Positions 1-5,473 of a stretch of DNA of 6,606 nucleotides are shown in pieces. Both the position numbers and the translations under genes were made by a program. The stretch covers positions 1-6,606 of the forward strand of contig JAGWKJ010000134.1 of the NCBI GenBank assembly GCA_028865375.1. The letters run 5' to 3'. Source of the stretch: Hyphomicrobiales bacterium (GTDB lineage Bacteria > Pseudomonadota > Alphaproteobacteria > Rhizobiales > Beijerinckiaceae). Position 1 is the first letter of the stretch. Every line of letters begins with the position of its first letter. The notes below the pieces were generated by a model. The model was not told the origin of the DNA and ran no database searches. It saw only the letters and a program-made list of their open reading frames with translations.

Positions 1-1
1 G

Positions 2-586
2 CCGGCGCCGCCGATGCCGCCGTCGCGACCGGCCTACACGGCGACGCCCAAGCCCGCGCCCGACAAGTCGGCGCTCGACAAACTTGCGGCCGCCGCCGTC
101 AAGACGAAGGCGTCGGGCGACCCCAAGGTCGATCCGACCAAGCGCTTCGACCTCGCCAGCATCGACAAGCTGATCAGCCACGAGAAGGCTCAGCAGGTCG
201 GCGCGACGGGCGCCAAGCTCGATCCGAATTCCTCGCTGGGCGCGAAGGACCGCAATTCGGCCAAGCTGTCGCCGACGCTGCAAGCCGCGCTCAACGGCTG
301 GCTCGACGCGCGGTTCAAGCAATGCTGGACGATGCCGCTCAGCTTGCCCGACGGCGACGCCTACGTCGCGCAGGTGCGCGTCAACTTCGACCGCGGCGGC
401 AACCTGGTGGGCGCGCCGCAATTGCTCAACCCGCCGCCGGACGCGCGATGGCAGGCCGACGTCACGAGCGTGATGGCGGCCGTGCACGCCTGCGATCCGC
501 TGCGGATACCCGCCATCTACGCGCCCTATTACGAAGCGTGGAAGATGCAGACGATCCATTTCGACCCCAAGCAGACGACGGGATGA
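2..586 (+). CDS. tolA: TolA, Tol-Pal envelope protein, C-terminal part (5' end outside window)
   Basis: TolA is the inner-membrane-anchored, periplasm-spanning protein that links the TolQR motor to TolB and Pal and helps keep the outer membrane tethered and constricting at division. The reading frame is open to the left edge, so the membrane anchor and most of the helical region are missing; an internal ATG at 14 is not the likely start. The visible 194 residues begin with a Pro/Ala/Lys-rich linker (about residues 1-50), followed by a charged stretch. A compact C-terminal domain follows from about residue 90. It has Cys108 in a CWTMP context and Cys164 in HACDPLRIP, and ends in an EAWKMQTIHFDP-type tail; these match the two-cysteine TolA domain III seen in alphaproteobacteria (family knowledge). 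tolB begins one base after the stop, so the two are almost certainly co-transcribed. A TonB-like C-terminal domain is the only alternative and is unlikely with tolB next door. Confidence 0.88.
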   Translation, partial: PAPPMPPSRPAYTATPKPAPDKSALDKLAAAAVKTKASGDPKVDPTKRFDLASIDKLISHEKAQQVGATGAKLDPNSSLGAKDRNSAKLSPTLQAALNGWLDARFKQCWTMPLSLPDGDAYVAQVRVNFDRGGNLVGAPQLLNPPPDARWQADVTSVMAAVHACDPLRIPAIYAPYYEAWKMQTIHFDPKQTTG

Positions 587-587
587 C

Positions 588-1877
588 ATGACCGCGAACC
601 GCAGGACCCTCATGCAATCGCTGGGCGCGGCGCTCGCCGCCTCGGCCTTGCCGCGCGCCGCGCGCGCGCAAGCGACCGGCGACGTCTACGTGCGCGGCGG
701 CGGCGCCTTCAGGCCGATCGTCGTCTCGGTGTCGCCGCTGGCCGGCGATACGGCCGGACCGAACTCGATCACGATGGTGTTGACCAACGACCTGTCGCGT
801 TCGGTGTTCGTGCAGCCGGTGCCCGGCAAGCCGGGCCAACCCGACTTCGCCGCGCTCAAGGGTTCGGGCGCGCAATTCGCGCTGGCCGGCGCGGTGACGC
901 CGGCCGGCGGCAAGCTCGGCGCCGAGTTCAGGTTGTTCGACGTCAATTCCGGCCAGCAGGTCGCGGGCCAGCGTTACGACACCGAAGCCTCCAACGCGCG
1001 CCGCGTCGCCCATCTGCTGGGCGACGCCGTGTTCACCGCCGTGACCGGCGAGAAGGGCTTCCTCGACAGCCGCGTCGTGTTCGTCGACGAGACGGGCCCG
1101 GCCACCAAGCGCGTCAAGCGGCTCGCGATCATGGACCAGGACGGCGCCAACGTGCGCTACCTGACCAAGGGCGACGAGCTCGTCGTGACGCCGAACTTCT
1201 CGCAGGACGCGCAGGAAGTGACGTTCATGGCCTATGCCGGCCAGAAGCCGGCGGTCTACGTGCTCGACGTCGAGACCGGCCGGCGCGAGGAAGTCGGCAA
1301 CTTCCCGCAGATGACTTTCGCGCCGCGCTTCTCGCCGGGCGGCCGCAAGATCGCGATGTCGATCTCCGCGGGCGAGACGTCGAGCCTGTTCCTGATGGAC
1401 CTCGCCACGCGCGCGACCACGCGCCTCACCAACGAGCAGGCGATCGACACCGCGCCGTCGTTCTCGCCCGACGGCTCGAAGATCGTGTTCGAGAGCGACC
1501 GCGGCGGCACCCAGCAGCTCTACGTCATGTCGGCGGCCGGCGGCGGCGCGACCCGCATCACCTTCGGCGCGGGCCGCTATTCGACGCCGGCGTGGTCGCC
1601 CAAGGGCGACCTGATCGCCTTCACGCGCCAGGGAGCGAACGGCTTCGGCATCGGCGTGATGAAGCCGGACGGCTCGGGCGAGCGCATCCTCACCGAGGGC
1701 TTCCACAACGAAGGCCCGACCTTCGCGCCCAACGGCCTGTTCGTGATGTATTTCAGCGATCCGGGCGGCGGCGGCGGCGCCAAGATCTTCATGAGCGACG
1801 TGCTCGGCCGCAGCCGCTTCGCCGTGCCCACGCCCCATTACGCCTCCGATCCGTCCTGGGGTCCGCTGCGCAAGTGA
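588..1877 (+). CDS. tolB: TolB, periplasmic beta-propeller protein of the Tol-Pal system
   Basis: TolB is the soluble periplasmic partner of Pal and TolA. The 429-residue length is normal for the family. Residues 1-27 are an export signal: Asn-Arg-Arg at 4-6, an Ala/Leu-rich core and a probable cleavage after ARA (residue 27). The twin arginine resembles a Tat leader, whereas the E. coli protein uses Sec. The mature N-terminus (DVYVRGGG..., then RPIVVSVSPL) corresponds to the TolA/Pal-interacting switch segment of the family. The N-terminal alpha/beta domain runs to about residue 165. From about residue 170 come tandem TolB-type propeller blades recognisable by FSQDAQEVTFMAY, FSPGGRKIAMSIS, FSPDGSKIVFESDRGG and WSPKGDLIAFTRQG, ending in DPSWGPLRK. 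The ATG at 588 lies one base after the tolA stop with only a weak purine stretch before it, which suggests translational coupling. The usual next gene, pal, is absent here; ohr follows. Confidence 0.96.
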   Translation: MTANRRTLMQSLGAALAASALPRAARAQATGDVYVRGGGAFRPIVVSVSPLAGDTAGPNSITMVLTNDLSRSVFVQPVPGKPGQPDFAALKGSGAQFALAGAVTPAGGKLGAEFRLFDVNSGQQVAGQRYDTEASNARRVAHLLGDAVFTAVTGEKGFLDSRVVFVDETGPATKRVKRLAIMDQDGANVRYLTKGDELVVTPNFSQDAQEVTFMAYAGQKPAVYVLDVETGRREEVGNFPQMTFAPRFSPGGRKIAMSISAGETSSLFLMDLATRATTRLTNEQAIDTAPSFSPDGSKIVFESDRGGTQQLYVMSAAGGGATRITFGAGRYSTPAWSPKGDLIAFTRQGANGFGIGVMKPDGSGERILTEGFHNEGPTFAPNGLFVMYFSDPGGGGGAKIFMSDVLGRSRFAVPTPHYASDPSWGPLRK

Positions 1878-1902
1878 CCGGAAGCCCGATCACGTTCGCG
1901 CG

Positions 1903-1929
1903 ACGGCGGATCGACGCCGGCGACGCCGT
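1903..1929 (+). terminator. Possible weak hairpin after tolB
   Basis: ACGGCG at 1903-1908 can pair with CGCCGT at 1924-1929; an alternative 5-bp stem uses CGGCG 1904-1908 and CGCCG 1915-1919. The sequence that follows is GATTTAAT, with only a short T run, so this is a poor intrinsic terminator. It could simply reflect the local CG-rich composition. It sits between the tolB stop and ohr, where the end of the tol transcript would be expected if pal is not in this operon. Confidence 0.22.
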
Positions 1930-1931
1930 GA

Positions 1932-1937
1932 TTTAAT
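1932..1937 (+). promoter_or_regulatory. Candidate -10 element for ohr
   Basis: TTTAAT matches five of six positions of the sigma-70 -10 consensus and is one of the few AT-rich spots in the neighbourhood. It lies about 45 bases before the ohr ATG, which would leave a leader of roughly 40 bases. No good -35 hexamer is visible 16-18 bases upstream, and no clear inverted-repeat operator of the OhrR type is seen, so this remains a suggestion. Confidence 0.25.
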
Positions 1938-1982
1938 GGCCTCTTGCCGCCGGCCTTGGACCTGCGGCGCGGAGACCCGAGC

Positions 1983-2423
1983 ATGATTTCGCCGATCAAG
2001 ACAATCTACACCGCCCACGCCACGGCGCAGGGCGGCCGCAACGGTCATTCCAAGACCAGCGACGGCACGGTCGCCGTCGAGCTCGCCACGCCCAAGGCGG
2101 ACGGCTCCTCGGGCCGGCCGGGCGCGACGACGCCAGAGCACCTGTTCGCGGTCGGATACGCCGCCTGCTTCGCCGGAGCGCTCGACTTCGTGGGCAAGCA
2201 ACACAAGGTCGACGCCTCGAAGGCCAGCGTGACTTGCCATGTCCAGTTCGGCCTGCGCGAGGCCGGCGGGGCGGGCATCGCCGTCGACATGGACGTGGTC
2301 GACAAGTCGCTGCCGACCGCCGAGCTGCGCAAGCTGGTCGACGAGGCGCACGAAAAGATCTGCCCCTATTCGCACGCCACCCGCGACAACGTGGCGATCC
2401 ACTTCAAGGTCGAGGGCGCCTGA
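1983..2423 (+). CDS. ohr: Ohr, organic hydroperoxide resistance protein (OsmC/Ohr family)
   Basis: Ohr is a cytoplasmic thiol peroxidase that reduces organic and fatty-acid hydroperoxides with a two-cysteine mechanism recycled by lipoylated proteins (family knowledge). The 146 residues match the usual length of about 140. All the catalytic landmarks are present: Arg19 in GGRNG, Glu52 in TTPEHLFA, peroxidatic Cys62 in GYAACFAGAL and resolving Cys127 in KICPYSHAT. The CPYS motif favours Ohr over OsmC. An additional Cys85 is present. I chose the ATG at 1983 because GGAG at 1971-1974 lies eight bases upstream and because the protein then starts at the usual Ohr N-terminus (I-x-x-I-Y-T-A-x-A-T). 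A TTG at 1944 would add 13 unrelated residues. No regulator of the OhrR (MarR) type is adjacent. The gene converges on the metallophosphoesterase gene, with an inverted repeat over both stops. Confidence 0.95.
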   Translation: MISPIKTIYTAHATAQGGRNGHSKTSDGTVAVELATPKADGSSGRPGATTPEHLFAVGYAACFAGALDFVGKQHKVDASKASVTCHVQFGLREAGGAGIAVDMDVVDKSLPTAELRKLVDEAHEKICPYSHATRDNVAIHFKVEGA

Positions 2424-2450
2424 GCGGCGCGGACGGGCGCCTCAGGCGCC
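2415..2450. terminator. Stop-to-stop inverted repeat, likely bidirectional terminator
   Basis: GGCGCCTGAG at 2415-2424 is perfectly repeated in inverse as CTCAGGCGCC at 2441-2450. Inside this 10-bp stem, GCGC at 2427-2430 can pair with GCGC at 2437-2440 around a six-base loop, leaving a two-base bulge at 2425-2426. The stem includes the TGA of ohr (2421-2423) on one arm and the TGA of the convergent metallophosphoesterase gene (2442-2444 on the minus strand) on the other; both proteins therefore end Gly-Ala. Neither side has a T tract, so if it ends transcription it does so as a strong GC-only hairpin or with Rho. Position between convergent genes supports a bidirectional role; that role is inferred. 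Confidence 0.55.
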
Positions 2451-3344
2451 GACGTCCACCGCCAGCACTTCCGGCGGCCGCAGGAACCGCACCGGCAGGT
2501 GCGAAGTGCCGAGGCCGCCGGACACGATCAGGTCGCGACTGCCGCGACGGTAATGGCCGTAGATGAAGTCGAGGTCGCGCGGCCCCTCGATCAGCCATTG
2601 CGTCACGAAGGGCAGGTTCACCTGGCCGCCGTGCGTGTGGCCCGCCAGCGTGAGCGCCACGCGATCTGGCACGGCCTCGAAGATGCGCGGCTCGTGGGCG
2701 AGCAGGATCGCGGGAGCGTCGTCGTGGACTTCACGCAGCGTCTTGGGCAGGTCGTCCACGCCGACGAACCCGCGGCCGCGCTTCCAATGGGCGAGTTGGT
2801 CGCCCAGCCCGAGCAGCCAGAACGGCGAGCCGTCCTTCGACAGGCGCAGCGCGTCGTTTTCGAGCAGGCGGATGCGCGCGCGCGCGATCGCGCGACGCAC
2901 GCTCGCCGAATTGTCGGGCGGGTCGGTGGGGATCGCCGCCGACCACCAATCGTGGTTGCCGAGGATCGCGTAGACGCCGAAGGGCGCGCCGAGCTTCGCG
3001 AGCTCGTCGGCCCAATCCTCCGGCCGGACGTAAGCCGTGACCCAGCGATGCGTGCAGACGAAATCGCCGAGGATCACGATCACGTCGGGCGCCATCGCCA
3101 TCGTCGCGTCCACGATGGCGCGGACGCGCGGCAGCGAGATCCAGGGATCGGCGGCATGGATGTCGGCGATGACGCCGATCCTGAGGCGCAGCTTGTCGGG
3201 CCAGCCCGGCGGCGTCACGCGGTAATGCCGGCTTTCGAGCAGGAAACCGGGCTCTATCGCGAAGGCGTCGCCGACAACGCCCAAACCAGCCGCGCCGGCG
3301 GTCGCCGCGCCGAGGACGAGATTGCGTCGGGTGACGAGCGCCAT
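2442..3344 (-). CDS. Tat-exported metallophosphoesterase (YaeI/LpxG-like calcineurin fold)
   Basis: This is a dinuclear-metal phosphoesterase of the calcineurin-like family. From the ATG at 3344 it has 300 residues. The N-terminus carries a twin-arginine leader (T-R-R-N-L-V-L at 5-11, then an Ala/Gly-rich segment to about residue 29), pointing to export or membrane association. All metal-site motifs are present in order: D61-I-H63, G93-D94, G129-N-H131-D, H217 in LLAHEP and GHTHGGQ at 235-241. Overall layout, including GNHDWW and the late HTHGGQ, resembles the YkuE/YaeI/LpxG branch, some members of which cleave UDP-2,3-diacylglucosamine in lipid A synthesis. Substrate cannot be told from the sequence. 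A GTG at 3350 is the alternative start; the ATG follows a GGGGTGG stretch and starts directly at the leader. It is 33 bases downstream of the small orphan gene on the same strand, probably the last gene of a pdxH run. Confidence 0.9.
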   Translation of the reverse strand: MALVTRRNLVLGAATAGAAGLGVVGDAFAIEPGFLLESRHYRVTPPGWPDKLRLRIGVIADIHAADPWISLPRVRAIVDATMAMAPDVIVILGDFVCTHRWVTAYVRPEDWADELAKLGAPFGVYAILGNHDWWSAAIPTDPPDNSASVRRAIARARIRLLENDALRLSKDGSPFWLLGLGDQLAHWKRGRGFVGVDDLPKTLREVHDDAPAILLAHEPRIFEAVPDRVALTLAGHTHGGQVNLPFVTQWLIEGPRDLDFIYGHYRRGSRDLIVSGGLGTSHLPVRFLRPPEVLAVDVGA

Positions 3345-3377
3345 GGCCACCCCGCTACCGCGGGTCCGTGGCGAATG

Positions 3378-3557
3378 TCAGGCGGCGTACGCCTTTTCCG
3401 CCGCCATGCCCCCGTCGCCCGACTCGAACTCCGCGAGGTCGATGTCGAGTTCCATCGCGACCGCCCACAGGGCGATTTGATGATAGAGCCGACCCAACGT
3501 GTCGGGGAGAACGTCGAGCGCCGGCGCCCCGGCCGGAACGGTTTCGCCTTGCAACAT
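3378..3557 (-). CDS. Small hypothetical protein, 59 residues
   Basis: I do not recognise this protein. It lies between pdxH and the metallophosphoesterase gene, on their strand. The ATG at 3557 is preceded by AAGG seven bases upstream, a better ribosome site than most genes in this window have; a GTG at 3563 would add two residues. The sequence begins MLQGETVPAG, has an Ala/Pro/Leu-containing segment, then a probable amphipathic or hydrophobic helix around LYHQIALWAVAMELDIDL (about residues 26-43), and ends with an acidic, Gly- and Ala-rich tail. No cysteine, signal peptide or full membrane span is evident. Unlike the antisense shadow frames nearby, its composition is balanced and not dominated by Arg. 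The gap to pdxH is 89 bases and to the next gene 33, so it could be co-transcribed with the phosphoesterase. Its function is unknown. Confidence 0.6.
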   Translation of the reverse strand: MLQGETVPAGAPALDVLPDTLGRLYHQIALWAVAMELDIDLAEFESGDGGMAAEKAYAA

Positions 3558-3560
3558 GAT

Positions 3561-3646
3561 CACGCCTTACGCCGCACGCCACGGGTCGCGCCCGATGGTT
3601 AAAGGATGCACGCTTTCGCCTAACTGACGATTAAGGCCGGCGGCGA
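3561..3646 (-). other. Gap between pdxH and the small orphan gene
   Basis: Eighty-odd bases that are somewhat richer in A and T than their surroundings (CTTAATCG, AGTTAGG, CTTTAACC on the minus strand). They may hold a promoter for the small gene and the phosphoesterase, but I cannot place a -35/-10 pair with confidence. The AAGG ribosome site of the small gene is at the downstream end. Confidence 0.3.
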
Positions 3647-4258
3647 TCAAGGAAAGAGTCGCGTCACCCTCCACGCGACGCCGGCGTCCGGCCGCGAGAA
3701 CAGCACGCGGTCGTGCAGGCGATAGGGCTGGTCGGCCCAGAATTCGATAGCCGTCGGCACGAGGCGATAGCCACGCCAATGCGGCGGGCGCGGCGGATCC
3801 GCGCCCTCGTATTTCGCTTCCGTCGCGGCGAAGGCCGCTTCGAGTTCGGCGCGATCCTTGAGCGGGCGCGATTGCGCGCTCGCCCAGGCGCCGATCCGGC
3901 TTTGTCGATGGCGCGAGGCGAAATAGGCGTCGGCCTCGGCCTCGCCCGCCGGCGAGACTTCGCCGCGCACGCGCACCTGCCGGCGCAGCGACTTCCAATG
4001 CAGCGCCAACGCCGCGCGACGGTCGCCGGCGAGCTGCCGTCCCTTGGCGCTGTCCCCGTTGGTGTAAAAAGTGAAGCCGTCCGGCCCATGGCCCTTCAGG
4101 AGCACGATGCGCGCGTCGGGCGCGCCGAAGGCGTCGACCGTCGCCAGCGTCATCGCTTCGGGGTCGTTGACCTCGGCCGTCTTGGCTTGCGCGAACCAGT
4201 CTTCGAACAGGGCGAAGGGGTCGGCGGCGGCGTCGATTGGCGTCGTTAACGGGTTCAA
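3647..4258 (-). CDS. pdxH: PdxH, pyridoxamine/pyridoxine 5'-phosphate oxidase
   Basis: PdxH is the FMN-dependent cytoplasmic oxidase that converts pyridoxine or pyridoxamine 5'-phosphate to pyridoxal 5'-phosphate, the last step of vitamin B6 synthesis and salvage. The 203-residue length is typical. Family motifs occur in order: PEAMTLATV, the FMN-binding RIVLLKG (about 50-56), GFTFYTN followed by S-x-KG (61-73), RRQVRVRGEV (about 92-101), SRHRQSRIGAWAS (about 115-127), and the C-terminal WRGYRLVPTAIEFW and RLHDR block with the substrate-binding Arg and His, ending RLFP. The start is a TTG at 4258: no in-frame ATG or GTG is near, and AGGA at 4266-4269 lies seven bases upstream on the coding strand, which supports it. 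The gene is divergent from the small lipoprotein gene (about 90 bases between starts) and leads the minus-strand run with the small orphan and the phosphoesterase. Confidence 0.96.
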   Translation of the reverse strand: MNPLTTPIDAAADPFALFEDWFAQAKTAEVNDPEAMTLATVDAFGAPDARIVLLKGHGPDGFTFYTNGDSAKGRQLAGDRRAALALHWKSLRRQVRVRGEVSPAGEAEADAYFASRHRQSRIGAWASAQSRPLKDRAELEAAFAATEAKYEGADPPRPPHWRGYRLVPTAIEFWADQPYRLHDRVLFSRPDAGVAWRVTRLFP

Positions 4259-4265
4259 GACGAAA

Positions 4266-4269
4266 TCCT
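4266..4269 (-). promoter_or_regulatory. Ribosome binding site that fixes the pdxH TTG start
   Basis: On the minus strand AGGA is followed by seven bases and then the TTG at 4258. This site is the main reason to accept a TTG start, because the frame upstream contains no ATG or GTG close by and the N-terminal length then agrees with PdxH. Confidence 0.65.
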
Positions 4270-4347
4270 GCCAGTTTGCCCGGATTGTCGAATGCGGGCT
4301 TCGCGATGCGTGCGTTGCGTCTTTATTCGGTCGGCGGCTTGCGCGCC

Positions 4348-4785
4348 ATGCGCCTCCTCGCCGCGTCGGCCGCGATCATGGCCGCCGCGCTTGCGGGCGG
4401 TTGTTCCATCAGCATGCCGATCGGCGGCATTTGGAGCGCCTCATCCCCGTCGTCGGACGCCACCGGGGCCATCGGCAAACCGGACAGCCTGTCCCCCACG
4501 CTGACCAGCGCCGACGATTCGGAAGTCGCCAAGGCCATCGCCGCCGCGCTCGACCCCGAAGGCCCCGGCGCGCGCGTGACTTGGCGCAGCGTCGCCAGCG
4601 GCCATCACGGCGCGATCGTGCCGGTCGCCGACCCGTTCGCCGATGGCGGCAAGACCTGTCGCGCCTTCATCGCGACGCTGGCGACGGGGGGCGGCGGCAT
4701 CGGCCAGTCCCTGCAAGGCAGCGCCTGCCGCACGGACGGCGGCCCTTGGGCGCTGCAAGCCGTCAAGCCGTTCGCCGGCGGCTGA
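4348..4785 (+). CDS. Small outer-membrane-type lipoprotein, RT0821/Lpp0805 surface-protein-like
   Basis: A predicted lipoprotein of 145 residues. The N-terminus (MRLLAASAAIMAAALAGGC) is a textbook lipoprotein signal: a short basic start, an Ala-rich core and the lipobox LAGG-Cys19. Ser follows the cysteine, so no Asp at +2 retention signal is present and outer-membrane sorting is expected. A Ser/Pro/Ala linker follows. The second half has a VTWRSVASGHHGAIVPV strand, then Cys104 in KTCRAFIATL and Cys127 in GSACRTDGGPWAL, a paired-cysteine pattern like the C-terminal domain of RT0821/Lpp0805 (17-kDa surface antigen) proteins of alphaproteobacteria. That family link is from recall of the pattern. 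In-frame starts further upstream (ATG 4306, TTG 4237) would give an overlong leader, and the TTG would overlap pdxH; no start has a strong ribosome site. Function unknown beyond envelope location. It is monocistronic as far as the window shows. Confidence 0.8.
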   Translation: MRLLAASAAIMAAALAGGCSISMPIGGIWSASSPSSDATGAIGKPDSLSPTLTSADDSEVAKAIAAALDPEGPGARVTWRSVASGHHGAIVPVADPFADGGKTCRAFIATLATGGGGIGQSLQGSACRTDGGPWALQAVKPFAGG

Positions 4786-4810
4786 CTCCCTAAGGCGCCG
4801 ACGCAAGGTC

Positions 4811-4822
4811 GCCCGCGCGGGC
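4811..4822. repeat. Perfect GC palindrome in the 4786-4902 gap
   Basis: GCCCGCGCGGGC is a perfect 12-base palindrome about 25 bases after the lipoprotein stop and about 90 before the flavoreductase start. It could seed a terminator hairpin or a protein-binding site, but no T tract follows and the surrounding sequence is CG-rich, so chance is plausible. Nothing else in 4786-4902 stands out apart from the GGAG ribosome site at 4894-4897. Confidence 0.3.
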
Positions 4823-4902
4823 CGGCAAGCGGCTCGCCATTTCATTTCGACGGCGTCGCGCCTAAGTCCGGTCCGGGAAATCCCTGAAACACCGGAGCCA
4901 TC

Positions 4903-5463
4903 ATGTCCAATCCGTCGAAAATCGGCATCGTCGTGGGCAGCCTGCGCAAGGATTCGATCACGCGTCGCGTCGCGCAGGCGATGGCGAAGCTGTCGCCCGG
5001 CGGCGCGATCTGGCGCTTCGTCGAAATCGGCGCGCTGCCGATCTACAACCCGGACCTCGACGAGGCGGGCGTGCCGGCCTGGACCGCGTTCCGCGACGAG
5101 GTGAAGGCGCTCGACGGCGTGCTGTTCGCGACGCCCGAATACAATCGCTCGATGCCCGGCGCGCTGAAGAACGCCATCGACGTCGGTTCGCGGCCCTATG
5201 GCAAGAGCGCCTGGTCGGGCAAGCCGGCGGGCATCGTCTCGGTGTCGCCAGGCGCGCTCGGCGCCTTCGGCGCCAACCATCATTTGCGGCAATCGCTCGT
5301 GTTCCTGAACATGCCGGCGATGGCGCAGCCGGAAGCCTATGTGGGCAATTCGGGCAACATCCTCGGCGCCGACGGCGATTTCGTCGAGGCCTCGCGCGGC
5401 TTCTTCAAGGCCTATGTCGAGGCCTTCGAGGCTTGGGTGAAGCGCCACGCGCCGGTGGGGTGA
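4903..5463 (+). CDS. NADPH-dependent FMN reductase (flavodoxin-like, YieF/ChrR type)
   Basis: This cytoplasmic flavoprotein uses NAD(P)H to reduce FMN, quinones or other acceptors; relatives have been studied as quinone, chromate or azo reductases, so the true substrate is open. The 186 residues fit the family. The phosphate-binding loop is GSLRKDS (12-18) after a KIGIVVGS first strand. The flavin-contacting motif TPEYNRSMPGALKNAID spans 77-93, with P78-E79-Y80-N81. A later GKPAGIVSVSPGALGAFGA segment is the third typical block. The ATG at 4903 is five bases after GGAG (4894-4897), and the protein starts where the family does. The gene has its own upstream gap and is likely transcribed alone. 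It ends ten bases before the stop of the convergent permease gene. I give no symbol because yieF, chrR and azr-type members cannot be separated from sequence alone. Confidence 0.92.
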   Translation: MSNPSKIGIVVGSLRKDSITRRVAQAMAKLSPGGAIWRFVEIGALPIYNPDLDEAGVPAWTAFRDEVKALDGVLFATPEYNRSMPGALKNAIDVGSRPYGKSAWSGKPAGIVSVSPGALGAFGANHHLRQSLVFLNMPAMAQPEAYVGNSGNILGADGDFVEASRGFFKAYVEAFEAWVKRHAPVG

Positions 5464-5468
5464 CCGGC
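5451..5468. terminator. Short hairpin over the flavoreductase stop
   Basis: GCCGGT at 5451-5456 pairs with ACCGGC at 5463-5468 around a six-base loop, with the TGA stop (5461-5463) at the loop and start of the second arm. CGGTG at 5453-5457 can alternatively pair with CACCG at 5475-5479. It is located between convergent genes only ten bases apart, where a shared terminator would be expected. There is no T tract and the stem is short, so support is modest. Confidence 0.3.
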
Positions 5469-5473
5469 TCCGA

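Noticed and set aside
462..1838. Long minus-strand open frame (458 codons) opposite tolB
   Set aside because: It is the antisense shadow of a high-GC gene: extremely rich in Arg, Ala, Gly, His and Glu, with no domain or ribosome site, and tolB on the other strand is unmistakable.
1944..1982. TTG start for ohr at 1944
   Set aside because: Adds 13 residues not seen in the family and has no ribosome site; ATG 1983 has GGAG eight bases upstream.
2499..3602. Plus-strand open frame of 367 codons opposite the phosphoesterase and small gene
   Set aside because: Arg/Asp/Val-rich shadow with no recognisable motif; the opposite strand has all metallophosphoesterase motifs in order.
3713..4249. Plus-strand frame opposite pdxH
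   Set aside because: Antisense shadow of a clear PdxH; composition is Arg-rich with no motif.
4259..4347. Sigma-70 promoters in the pdxH/lipoprotein divergent gap
   Set aside because: TTGTCG (4285) and TTTATT (4322) look suggestive, but no -35/-10 pair with acceptable spacing could be matched.
4441..5448. Minus-strand open frame of 335 codons opposite the lipoprotein and flavoreductase
   Set aside because: Spans two real genes and their gap, Arg/Ala/His-rich, no family features; expected in GC-rich DNA with few stop codons.
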